A stretch of DNA of 64,000 bases from Rotaria sp. Silwood1 (taxonomy: Eukaryota > Rotifera > Eurotatoria > Philodinida > Philodinidae): assembly GCA_905250075.1 (NCBI GenBank), contig CAJNOP010000875.1:1-64000 (forward strand), given 5' to 3'. A program made the position numbers and the translations under genes. Shown one piece after another: positions 1 through 12,113 of this stretch. Under the pieces are notes generated by a model. The model saw only the letters and a list, made by a program, of their open reading frames with translations, did not search any database and had not been told where the DNA came from. Positions within the stretch are counted from its first letter, which is position 1, and every line of letters starts with the position of its first letter.

Positions 1-1888
1 AACTACTTCAATCTGTCAACAGAAATATCATCAATGAGAAAAAAAAAAGGATCGTTCGTTGACTGATTATTTTACCATGCAAAAGTTGATGATTAAAAAA
101 TAAAAGTATGTTTTTTAGAGAAACATTTGAGCACATGCATTCGGATTATTCTGTCTTATGAAATTCATACAGTTTCGAATAATATGTCAATAAATAAATA
201 TAAAATGAAGTGCCAGATGGTTACAATCACACTTTTAATGATCACATTTGACGACTAAGTTATTTATCGTAGACGAAAATTAAATATTCCAAATTTGGCA
301 TAGTGAGAAATCCTCCTCGAAAATGAATCTTAAACTATAGATACATTCAAATTGCATGAAACTTTCAGGATACCTTAGGATTATAGAGAAGGGTCTATTG
401 CAAAATTTTTTTAGTTCTATACCATAAAGCTTTCGGGAGATATGCAACAAGAAAAGGTCAACAATCGCTCATTTGATAACTAGAAATTCTCTGTGAACCG
501 TCATTCTATATATTTAAATTTTTTTCAAAGAACGTATTAGGCTGCAATGCTTGACGAAATACTTGCTTTTAAATTTGTAATTTTTATCGAGAAAAAAAGC
601 AGTGACAAATGTAATTATGCAAAAAACTGTCAAAAAATAGGCATCCATTTATGGAGTATTTTTCTACATAAACAGAAAAAAAAAACTTAATTAAATATAA
701 CGTAGGTATTGCAGCTTCGCATGCTCTTTGAAATAAAGGAAAGCAACTGACTATAATCAAGTTTATCTGTATAATGTTTTGATCTTGTTCCAGCTTTTGA
801 TTTTATTTCTTTCTTAAGCTCATCTAAGATATGGCTCAATATCTTATTCTATTAAGTCTTCATAATAATCATCAATAATTGATAACATGGATGTATTAAC
901 ATATGCACCAAAACGTTCAGCTTCAGATAATATAAATAACCTAGCAAATCTTATGTAATCAACATGGTGTTGTACACACTTAAATGTGACTTTTTTTTCA
1001 ATTTAGATTTCGATTAAACATTGTATAAAATGTTGCTGGTTAATTACATGATTTTTTAAACCGAGCTGTGGTTTTTGTAGTCTTCAAGATACATCGTAAG
1101 AATAGGTTCAATATGTTTATAATTTTTAGATGTTAAATCAAATTTAATATTAGGATTATTTTGTTTTATATTATGCTGAAGAAATTCTTTATTCGAATCA
1201 AAAATGAAATGAAATTTTAGAAATAAATCGTGGAAGAATAGATAATGAAGCAATTCGTGTTTGTCAATTTAGTAGATTTCGAATTAACGTTTAAAATAGA
1301 ACAACTTTAGGATCATTAAATGAGCAAGAAAAGAACAAATAATAAAGATAATGAAAGAATCAATCTATTACGTATGAACAAGTATAGAAAAGTAAATATA
1401 TGAAGATGATGATAGATAGTATTTCTACAAAGAAAAAAAAGAAGCAGAGCAAGTAGCAACCTTGAAAGAATATCAAAGATGATCACGACCAAAAAGCTGT
1501 CTTTTAGCAAACGGCGCGAACATCAAAACGCCGCATCTGATGCTAAGTACAAAGATTTTTTTTCTCATTTTCGTGGTACTATGATGCATAGGACATTCAA
1601 AAAGTTTCGAGATTTATTTTATTTAAAAGAAAAAGGTAACTTATAATTGTAAATGTATATTTTCATTTTAGAAGTAACATCCTTCTATCATGATTACGTT
1701 TCTATCAAAGTTCAAGAAGATTTCATATAGCTACAATAAAAGACGATTAAGAAGCTGACGTAATGATGAATTTCAATAATTGTAGGACCTTTATTTGACT
1801 CATTCTTTTCAAATCATGAATAATATAAAAACGAAGTGTAATCTATGTGATGCAACATTGTCATATTATAAAATGACACCAGTCGAAA
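1..1888. other. Gene-poor AT-rich stretch
   Basis: Apart from the coding-like remnant at 844-1253, I see no supported gene. The rest is AT-rich sequence with short poly(A)/poly(T) runs and no long reading frame. Confidence 0.5.
844..1253 (-). pseudogene. Unidentified coding-like remnant
   Basis: Two stretches on the minus strand read like protein. One (about 1253 to 1056) ends in YLEDYKNHSSV and a stop. The other (about 980 to 844) contains FARLFILSEAERFGAYVNTS and ends in DDYYEDLIE and a stop. Both have the AT-rich codon style of the real genes here, but no start, splice pair or continuous frame joins them. I do not recognise the family. It may be a decayed gene or transposon fragment, or two terminal exons of something broken. 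Confidence 0.25.
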
Positions 1889-2608
1889 TTAAGGCCTCCC
1901 CCCTCAAAAAAAGTCAATTTTCGTCAAAATTTTCGAAATTGAGATAAATGCATGGGGAGATAGCCTGTTATCTGCGCTTTCATAAGCGATAAAAAGTTTT
2001 CCTCGATACCTCATTTTTTCCAAAAATTTTTCAAGTTTTTCGAGACCCCCTATTCGAAAAACCAGCGGTTTTTTGAAAAATTACAAAATGTTTTTCATTT
2101 TTTCTCGATTTATGATTTTATTTCCAAGATTTCTCGGTCCAGGCTCTTTCAATATATTTAAATTTTTTTTTGTTTGAAAGAGCGTGTCAAGATGCAGGGC
2201 ACCACAGAGTCCTTTTTTTTATTAAGATTTGTTTTTTATTATGTATACAAACATAGACAACCATTTTTGGCGCGTGCTTTGACTCTTTGAACTTGTGATC
2301 CCCTTTCTCCGCTAAAAAAGTAAGAATTAAAAAAAAAAGGACTCTGTGGTGCCCTGCATCTTGACATGCTCTTTCAAACAAAAAAAAATTTAAATATGTT
2401 GACAGAGCCCGAACCGAGAAATCTTGGAACGAAAATGAGCTATTTTTGACCCTTGCTTTGGTTCATATCTCTGTCAAACGTCGGGATATCGAGCTGAAAA
2501 TTTTACCACAGCCTCCCCACTTCAGCCCCAACATATGCTCCAAATTTCAGCCCATTTGAACGTTTCTGGGCTGAGATCGATTTTTGAGGGGAGGGGGAGG
2601 CCTTAAAG
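1889..2608. repeat. Foldback (inverted-repeat) element, about 720 bp
   Basis: The ends are complementary: TTAAGGCCTCCCCC at the left and GGGGGAGGCCTTAA at the right. Inner arms also pair. The segment around 2160-2216, containing GATGCAGGGCACCACAGAGT, is repeated inverted at about 2338-2395, and CCAAGATTTCTCGG near 2124 pairs with CCGAGAAATCTTGG near 2420. The loop is about 110 bp. There is no coding capacity, so this is a non-autonomous foldback or MITE-like element. I could not define a target duplication. Confidence 0.75.
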
Positions 2609-3966
2609 TTTATTAGTTGTTTTTTTTTTATTTCCGGATGAAAGTCTTGTATCAAAATATGTGCATTATATATATATATATATGTTAGCGATTGTTACTT
2701 GAAAGTAGTAGATCAGTCCGTCTTTAATGCTATAATGATGCTTTGATTCAAGTTCATAATTAGCAAGCCACAAATCATGACCAGTTATAATTCGAAAAGG
2801 AGCGTTTCTGTCATCAGTAGAATAGCAAGTCAAAAGTTCTTAACATGCTCGTCTTGTTGATCACGTGCTAGTAAATGTAGCACTCATCTTAAACATACTT
2901 TAGTCATTGGTAATTGATCATGCAAATGGCCGTGTATGATAACAAATGAAATGCCTCGAGCATCCAAATATGGACGAATTTGAAATGAAGATTGTTATAC
3001 TTATGCACTAAGAATGAACGATATATTTCATACAAAGAGAATCTATCAATGATTAAGTCTCGTCTATGAACTATCAGGATTTAATGTATATTGTCTTTTA
3101 GAAAAAGTCTTTAGAGTCACTTATTAAGTAACTACATCAATAGAATGTTGAACTTGTCCATATGCTAATGGTATGAATAGAACGACCAAATGTATTGCCT
3201 TGAATGTAGAGTAATTTAAACAGTTGAATATTCATTGAAAGAAAGAAAAGAGCAGAAGAATTTGAAAAGTCTCATTTTCACCTTCTGCAAAGGTACTAGT
3301 GAGTAGACAAGAGTAATATTCTTGCTTTTAGATTTGATTACTAACATAAAAGAATAGACGAAGAAGAAGATATAAAAATATATTTTTATTATTTATATTA
3401 ACTCTAAGTATATTGTTCGACTTTTCATGGAATAAAGTTTAGGAAAAACTATAGATAATATGTATCATTCCTTCTTTTACTTCCTAATGGTCGCTACCAG
3501 ACTCCTTTAACTAGTCTAGCATCTCATCAAACAAGTTATGATTAAATTTGTGAAAAACATTCAACTTACTAATAAACATTTTTGTCGATATATATATTCT
3601 ACACAAATTATCTTCGACATATATTTTGCATGTAAGTAGAATGAATTCTTTATTTGTACATAAATTTTTTATCCAAATTACATTGCAGCAATACTAACTT
3701 AAAATATATTTGAATATCATAAGTTATATCTTGAATTCATTGTAATAGATACTTATGTATGAAAATTTATTTTTTAAAATATTTGACAAAATCAAATAAT
3801 CTTGATCTATTTTTATCATGAAATTTTTTTTTTTTAATTCTTAAGTGAAAATTGAAATAATATTAATTTGTAGTAAAGATTATTATGAATTATTATTTCT
3901 AATTGATTCATCACGATTTCTTTTTTGATTTCGTATAAAACGATAATCTACGTCAGTCAATATCAA
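2609..3966. other. Intergenic, nothing recognised
   Basis: AT-rich sequence with a short (TA)n run near 2669-2684. No gene, repeat pair or RNA structure was recognised. Confidence 0.5.
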
Positions 3967-4037
3967 GCACTGGTGGTTCAGTGGTAGAATGCTCGCCTGC
4001 CACGCGGGCGACCCGGATCCGATTCCCGGCCAGTGCA
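3967..4037 (+). tRNA. tRNA-Gly (GCC), divergent T arm
   Basis: A 71-nt cloverleaf. The acceptor GCACTGG pairs with CCAGTGC, the anticodon stem/loop is CTCGC-CTGCCAC-GCGGG giving anticodon GCC, and a T run follows for Pol III termination. The T loop reads TCCGATT, so base 55 is C instead of the near-universal T. In addition, base 53 is A where the two sister copies at 21112 and 21768 have G, which breaks the conserved 53-61 pair. It may be a tRNA pseudogene or a tRNA-derived copy. The fold is otherwise perfect. Confidence 0.8.
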
Positions 4038-4324
4038 TTTTTTTTCTTTTCTATTTCGTTCATTCAACATAGTCTTATATATTACATAGATTTTCATGGG
4101 AAAACTTCAAAAATGATATAAAAACAATTTCGATCTGTTCTTGTTTGTTATATAATTACAGTTCATTTTATTTTTCTGATGGCTCACTGATATACTTGAA
4201 AAAAAAACGAAAGAAAAAGGCATTAAAACATTAGAAGATAAGCCAAGAAGAAAAAAAAACAAAAAAAAAAAAAGAAAGAAAGCAAGAAAAAAAAAGAAGA
4301 AGAAGAAGGAAAATAATAACATCA

Positions 4325-6209
4325 TCATGATGTCGCAACAGATTGATGAAGAATATTAGTTGTCGATGTTGTTAATGGATCTGTATTAATACCAATAGTT
4401 TGTTTTGTAGGTGAAACAATCGGTGATGGTTGGGATGAATGTCTATTCATAAGACTGGCAATGGACGGTAATGGTGAAATTTGTTGTTGTTGTTGTAAAT
4501 GTGAAGTTGTACCTTTTGTAAACATATCAACAATATCATATCGAATATCAGTTATTGGTGTTAATGATATTGTATCTTTTGTACGTGTATTAATATTTGT
4601 TAATAAATTACATGGTTCATTAAGATGAAGATGTCTTGCAACATTAAAATCAAGTAAATTTTCTGAACGAGATGTATTATGATTATTATTATTATTATTA
4701 TTAATTGGTATTGATGTTGATAATGTATGTAATAAATTCGTTGTTGGAATTGATTGTAATTTTCTTTTTGATGGTCTTGGCCTTTGACGAGTTGTTGATT
4801 TTCTATTATTTATTGATGTTTTTGAATCGATTAAATCTAAAATTGAAAAAACAAAAAAAATTTTTTAATTATTAGCACAAACAAAACAAAAAAATCATAT
4901 AAATAATATTTACATGAATTTGTTTTTGTTCCATGATGATGATGATGATGATTAGTATTATTTGTTATTAAATCAATAGATTTTTTATTTATTTGAGAAT
5001 TTTGATCAAATTCATAATCATTATCATCAAATGTTCGATACATTTCAGCTTCAGAAGCTGTACGTGTTGATATTGAATAATCAATATCAGAACATGTATC
5101 AAGCCATGTATCAACATTATGTCCTTCGGAATTTAATTCAGTTTTAAGACAATTAAGACGATTTTGTAATTCAACACTATGTGATGTTAATAAAGATATT
5201 TCTTGTTCATATTCACGTTCTTTTCGTGTTAAAGTCTAAATACAAAAACAAAAACAAATTGTTTTGTTTTTCTTTCAAAGAAAAATAAAATATTTTCTAA
5301 TCAATAGATTATTTTATTTTATTATATATTTCCAAAAAATTAAATCAACTAGAATAATTTATAATTTTCTATTAAAAATAATATCAAATTAAATTTTTTA
5401 TTGATATGATTTTTTCTTTTTTGTGAATAATATTCGAAATCGAAATTTCTTTTTTTAGTATATGACTCAAGGGGAGAAAAGAAAATTATGTAATACATAA
5501 AAAGTACAATTTATATCATAGTCTTATTTTTGAGTATAGGTATAAAGAAAAAACAATTTTTTTTTCACATAATACTAATTGTTCAATATATTGTTAAGAA
5601 GAATACTTTTAGTTCTATTATTTATTCTCTATCATGTTGAAAACTTATATAGTTCATCTTCTAGGTACACACTTATCATAAATAGACTTTTCTTTTTGTA
5701 ACTAAAGACTATAGAACTTGTAATCTAAAGAAAATCGGACTATTCTAATTTATTTATAGGGGCAGTGCGCGAGCGGGAGGTTACCGTCCCTCCCCCTGCT
5801 TTGAGAATTCTGGCTCAGATTTTCTCCTAATTGAGAAAAGTCTTCTCCGATTTTGGAAAAATATAAATTGGAAAAATTTTATACATTTTTTAGGCTACTT
5901 TCTCCAATTTTTGGATCCCCTTCCCTCTGTTTTGACCTCTTCGCGACGCCTATGTTTATTTAGTTTTCTTTATATTGAAAATTTTTTTTTGTTGTCATAC
6001 CTGAATATATTTAATAGCTAAATTAAGTACTTGAAGATTTGTAATTTTTCGATCACGTTGACATGGAACTTCTGCTTTAAGACTATCAAAGCAATCTTTT
6101 AAATGAGCTCGTCTAAAAAAAAATAAAATAAAATATAATTTTTTTGTTTTTTTCATTTTTTTTTTAAGTTTTAAATTTTAAAAGTACCTTCTAGCTTCTT
6201 TTGGAGATA

Positions 6210-6246
<37 letters not shown>

Positions 6247-6626
6247 AAAAGATAGTGATAATAAATACTCTAATTCTAAAATTTGACTATCATTTTATTT
6301 GATGATATAAAAAGAAAAACAAATGATAAGTTTTTTTTTTGTATTTATGTTGTTTTTTTTTTATGATATATAAATTTTTGTTTTTATAAAATTTAATTTT
6401 TCAATTTTCTTAAAAAATAATTTATTTAAATAAAAGATGTCGCTACATACCGATGTTTTTCTAGTCGATTATGAATTTCACGATCACGAAAACATGTTGT
6501 TTGATTACTAAAATAAAATGTGTAAAAAAAAAAGAAAAAAAAAAACAAATAGTAAATTTTTGGTTTTTCTTTTTACCGATTTGATATTTCATTATTTCTA
6601 TTAACATTTTGATTATTTGTATCATC

Positions 6627-6658
<32 letters not shown>

Positions 6659-7999
6659 TATTATCTAATGATAAACGTTGTTGTATAAGATGATTATGAT
6701 GATGAAAATTTAGATTATGATCAATTTGTGGATATTCATCAATATGTTCATTTTTTAATAATGATGATGTTGATGTAACTAATGTTGTTGGTATTGTTGT
6801 TGTTGTTGTTGCTGTTGTTGTTATTGGATTTGTATTAATTGTTGTTGGAGATAGAACACTTGTAGGAACATGATTATTAGGAGTTTGAGGATCACCTTAA
6901 AAAAAAAAATAAAATAAAATAAAATAAATTCAATTGAAATTAAATAAGAAATCATACACTGCCAAATAGTTGACATGTTAAGATTTGAAGTATGTATGAA
7001 TGCTATCTCGATCTCTTTTTCTCTTTCGTAAATCAATCACTATATTATTAGTATTATTATTATTATTATATGTATGACCGTTAGTTCAGTTCAATAATCG
7101 AACCGTTAGGATAAATGATGACGAAGGAAGGAAAAGGAAATGAACATGACATATGCATTCATATATCTTTGATTCTTGTCGATCGAAAAAAAAAGAAGAA
7201 ATATATATACAATTGAATATGTTTTTTTTTTCTCTCATTAATATTTTTACAGTACAACTTTGTACTTTTCCTCCTACACCTATATTTTTTTTTCATTCTG
7301 TTATTATAGATAAAAAATAAGAATTTGACGATCGAACTAAAAGCTTACTTATCAATGATACCAATTCGAATTGCATACTTTCTATGTAACATAAAAGAAG
7401 ACAAAATGTGTCCTTGTCTTATTATTAACAACGGGAGTAATCGACGATAAAAGGAGAAGCAAAAAAAAAAAAAAAATTGTATTGGATATTCATATCAACG
7501 TAGGTCACACATGAGCGAATCTTGCCTGCTTTTAGCTATTACTAATATCATCGGTTGATAATGACAACGTATATGAGCGAAAACGGCTTGCAAACATTAT
7601 CATACAATCGATCAAGTACATAATCACGAAAACATATAACTATTCATGATTAAACTTAACAACATAACAAGGACAAGAATTTTATTCATGAAAAAAAGGA
7701 AAACATATTTTTTTTTTAAAGAACGATCTAGTTTTCTATATATGATAGTGTTTTTATTTGTTCTTTTTTTTTATGTCTATATGTTTACATGAATTGATTG
7801 TTAGCCACGTGTCTGATTCATTCATTACGCATATATATACATGGATATCTTTCGATTCTATTGTACAGCGGTAGGCGAAAAAAAAACGAAACAAAAAAAA
7901 GGAGTTATACTCACCTCTAGCTAATCGTTTCTTAGGTGGAATTGATTGTTGACTTTCTAATATTTGTGCTGCTTGTAGCAACGTTTCAATATTCATCAT
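4325..7999 (-). CDS. MNT: MNT/MXD-family bHLH-leucine zipper repressor
   Basis: Predicted 468-aa transcription factor in six exons: 7915-7999, 6577-6895, 6451-6507, 6001-6112, 4914-5235 and 4325-4836, all with GT-AG introns and matching phases. Residues 2-18 (MNIETLLQAAQILES) match the Sin3-interaction helix that starts Mad and Mnt proteins. The basic helix-loop-helix spans roughly 143-191 (REIHNRLEKHRRAHLKDCF, then KITNLQVLNLAIKYIQ) and a leucine zipper follows to about 225. Known family members pair with Max, bind E-boxes and recruit Sin3/HDAC to oppose Myc. The bHLH is closer to MNT than to MXD1, but the MXD/MNT distinction is inference. The remainder is low complexity: Thr-rich, Asp-rich, a six-His run and a short poly-Gln. 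A second ATG directly follows the first at the start. Confidence 0.9.
6211..6245. repeat. 35-bp poly(A) tract in an MNT intron
   Basis: An uninterrupted A run inside the intron between the two bHLH exons. It could be the tail of an old retroposed insert or simple slippage, and it is a likely site of length error in the assembly. Confidence 0.8.
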
Positions 8000-10900
8000 T
8001 GATATAAATATTATTTGAAATAAATTTTTTTTTTTTTGTTCTTTTCAGAAAGATATATTGAAGGATGATAATAATAATAATAGAAATGATGGATGAATAG
8101 ATGAAGCCGGGTAAGTAATATGAAAGAAAAAGTACAGAGACACACACACCCCACGGACGCACAAAAAAATAGAAAGTAATGAAACTAAATTCTATTGAAG
8201 ATTGAATGAAATTTTGCTGCCTGGCGTTGTTGTTTCTAGTTTTTCTGCTGTTGCCACTGCTGCCATTCGATTCTTTCAGCTGCGCAAAGCATGTAGCTGT
8301 CGACTGTCGATCGGTCGGGCGGCGCTCATGATGTTGGCATTGTAGAAGAAAAAGAAAAGAGAAAAAAAGAGAAGAAGAAGAAGAAGAAGGAGAACGTGCG
8401 CACGGGATCACGTATACACAAGAAAAAGAAAAACGCGAGACGACGCCAACAAGCAATGAGGAGAGAGAAAAGAGGGCATAAAAATACAAATGACGACTTG
8501 CTTATGTGTGTATGTGTATATGCGCTCGAGAAGTGAGAGAGAAAAAAAAAGACGTCGACACACACATACACAAAAGCCACGAAACAGTGTGCGTGTCAAA
8601 CAAAAAAAAAATAGATACGAGGAAAGGAGAAGAAAGTGATTGTGTGTGTATGTGTCGGAAGAAGGAGAACTTTCACGTGTGTAATGTGTGCATCAGTTTC
8701 TTCTCTTTTTTTTCTTTCTTGCTTCTTTTCTTTTCTTTTTTTTGCTTTTCTCTCTTTTGTTTGTCTCACAGACGATGAGAAAAGTGAGAATGAGTAACTC
8801 ATGTGTTATATGATGTGTGTGACAATAAAATAAGAATTACATAAAAATTGAGAATGACAGAGAGAACAAAAAAAAAACAAACACATGGAATATAAAAATA
8901 AGAAAGAATATTTACAAATTCTGTTTTTCTTTTTTTCTTTAGCTTTATGTTAAATATTGATGAAAAACATCTTGATTTTATGTCATAGACGTTTTTTTTC
9001 TAGACATCTACATATAGTCTTGATTGACAATTAACTATTTGTAAAAGCTATTGGCATAAAATATAAAATATCAACAATCATTTTACTAGTACTACAAAAA
9101 AAACGATTTTTTTTTTTTTTTTTTTTTTTTTCTTTCGTTCTTTCAGAAATTGATTATACATGACCAAACTCATCGTTCTTCCGTTTTCTCCTTGTGTTGT
9201 CGTTCTTTTTTCTTTCTTGCTAAATATCACTACTCCGCATGTCAGTAAAAAAAGAAAAAAGGAAAAAATCTGCGTCACTAAAACGACATGACATGTAACG
9301 TCTAGATGAAGAAATTAAAAGCAAAAAGGAGAAAAAAAATAATTTTTTTCTTTTATCGTTTCACCATGGTTGCGTATTGATATCGCAATATTTCTTTTTT
9401 TTTTGTTATTTTTGTCAAACTTATCATTAATGATGGCCAATAAAACCAAAAAAAAAAAAAAAAACTAAAGTTATAAATCATGTATCTCGTTATAAGAAGA
9501 AATACAAATTTGTTTTAGCTTTTTGATGGATTTATTATTAGTTAGAAAAAATTTTTTTCTGTTTTGGTATCAAATTGAATTTGTTTTCTTTTTTTTGAAA
9601 AATTTTCTAATCAATAAAACTTAAAATAATAAATTATTTTGCTACTTTATTTGAAGAATAAAATCAATTCAATATATAAATAAACGAACAAAAAAAACGA
9701 TTTTCAAACATTTTAAATATAAAAAAAAAAACGTTATGATATGTTAGACTTATTTTTCTAGATAAGAATATTTGCTTTTAACTTAAAAATTCAGTTATGA
9801 GTTTGTTTAGAGAATGTAAATATTCATTAAAAAAGAAGAAGTCTTGTTTTTCTGAAAGAGAAATTAGTTAATATTCAATTAAGAATAAAAAAAAAGAAAG
9901 AAACCGATTAGAATAATTAAAACATTTAATAATTTTTTTTTAAATAGATGTTTGAAAAAGGAATTCATAAGAAATTTCAGTTTAGTTTTTCCTTTATATC
10001 TATAAATAATTTTTGTTTATTTATGCTTTTTGTGTTATGTTTTAGTTTAAAGATGTTAAAATGAGTAAAGAGACTTAAGAGGCTCAGATCAGTAAACTGA
10101 CGATAGGAATTAAAGAAAAAGTTAGATTAGGATAACTTTAATTTCTCATAGATTTATGCTGAGATAGAAGTTCATAAAAAATTTAAATTATGAAATTTTC
10201 ATTTGATATTCTATTCATAGATAAAGTTTTATGAACGAGTGTATTTTGCTTGACATACGGAATGTGTAAGGAAGGAAAATATTCAGCTGCCGGATGTCGT
10301 TCTACTTTATATTATACATACGATTAGGTCTCGATGACACTAAGAACAGCTTAAAAAGATTTAGACCAATGAGCGTTTTATAAAGCAATTTTTTACTTCA
10401 AGCAAAAAGTTTTTCGAAAAAACTCAATGCAAATAGTTTGAACCTAAAATTTTTGCCTATAGATATGTTTCCTGATTATTAAATAGATATAAAAGTTTCT
10501 AAGAAAAATAAATATGTCTTCCTTGAGAAATTTAATTTTCAAAAAAAAAAAAAGCAATCGTTTAATATAGATAACAGAGTAATCGAATCTAATTAGAAGA
10601 TGAATATCTCGAACAAGACATATTTATTTTCTTTGAAAATTTTACAAATTATTTATTTTTTGATTTTTAAGAAATATTTTGATCTTATGAAAAATTCCAC
10701 TAAAATAATAATGAGTTCGAATGCTTTTTAACTCTTATTGTTTAGTCGTAGTCATAATATGAAGTCAAACAATGTCGAACGACTGAATATATTCTCTTGT
10801 AAGATCAATCGATTCTATTATTGTGTCCGTAAGATATTGTTACTCTTGAGATATTCAATAACTCTGTTACTATATGTTCGTTTGAGCTAAACTTTGTAGA

Positions 10901-12113
10901 ATATTCTAATGTCACTGAAACCTATATATGAATAAAATATTAGATTCAAATATCATAAATTAATGCCTAACTGAAATGATAACATTACAGTTGCACTCTA
11001 GATAGTTGCTCTCGTGACACGTGTTCTCGTGATATTGGACACTGCTGGTGAGAATAAGAGCAATGGGAGTGTCATGGAGGAGATTAAGGTGATAGGACGG
11101 ACGAATGAAAATGTCAGGGCATAGGTTGAGGTCAGGACAACGGCGAAAAGAAAAATGAACAACAAGATGTCTATATATATATAGAACTTTATTACTTTTC
11201 GAATTGGTTTTTAATTGCTCATAATCCTAACATTGAGCTGTAGGAAAGAAAACCATCATGGAAGTAACTATTGTGAATTCAACTAAAAGACTAAAAACCT
11301 TAATAAAATGGCTATAACACTGACAGGGTAAAGTATGCATCTAAATCCATTTAGAATTCAAGTATTCTGATTAAATTCTGTTTATGAGTCAATTTGTATA
11401 AACAAGATTGATATTCGAAATATTCCATCATGAGTATTATTTATATTCATTCGTATAATTAATGTTTTGAAAGAAATACTTCATTGAACAAATAATGATC
11501 TATAAGAATATTCATCGATTAAGAAGATGCTTAGAACTGTATCATTTTTAATCATATATTTGAAACCAATTATTAATTATTGATTGTTCTATTAATAAAG
11601 TATAAATATTTTTAATTTAGCACAAAAATTAGTGTAATTACTATTACTCTTCATTAAAAACAAAAAAAAAACTATTTTATGATATAATTATGCATAAAAT
11701 AATATTTATCTATAGTTATGAAAATCAAAAATGATGATATTTAAAAGAAATTTTAACTTACCTCCTAATAAAATATTATAAATTGATACATAATAATTTG
11801 TTAAAATTAATAATTTTGAAAATATTTTTAAACTTTTTTTCTCAGATAATGTAAAAAAAAATATTTTTGTTTTGATCGATAATATATTGAATAATAAAAA
11901 AAACAAGAAAAGTTAGAATTCTCATGCATTTTTCGTTTTAAGTGTGGTATGTCAAACTAGTGTTTGGGGAAAAAAGAAACTGGGCAAACAAAGGGAAAAC
12001 ACACACACACACACACAGCATACAGTTGCCTACACACGACAAAAAAAAAACAGAATAAACCGTATAACAATAACAATAACAATAGTTCTCATTATCTTTT
12101 TCATTCAATTTTT
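8000..12113. other. 4-kb intergenic region upstream of MNT
   Basis: No gene is supported. 8330-8800 is rich in purine (GAAGAAG, GAGAGAAA) and GT/CA runs and may include the MNT 5' leader and promoter. The open frames there are low-complexity artefacts. A long poly(T) lies at about 9108-9131. A relatively GC-rich patch at about 11000-11160 has no frame I recognise. A (CA)n run sits at 12001-12018. The rest is AT-rich. Confidence 0.5.

Noticed and set aside
6187-6205. A possible micro-exon reading EARR between bHLH exons of the MNT-like gene
   Set aside because: Direct splicing of the flanking exons gives the exact family sequence KHRRAHLKDCF, so no extra exon is needed.
8326-8802. Overlapping open frames on both strands rich in Ser, Phe, Lys and Thr-His repeats
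   Set aside because: They arise from purine-rich and GT/CA simple repeats, have no domain or splice support, and overlap each other on both strands.
10980-11165. GC-richer patch upstream of CCT7 considered as an LTR or exon
   Set aside because: No paired ends, target duplication or coding frame could be identified.
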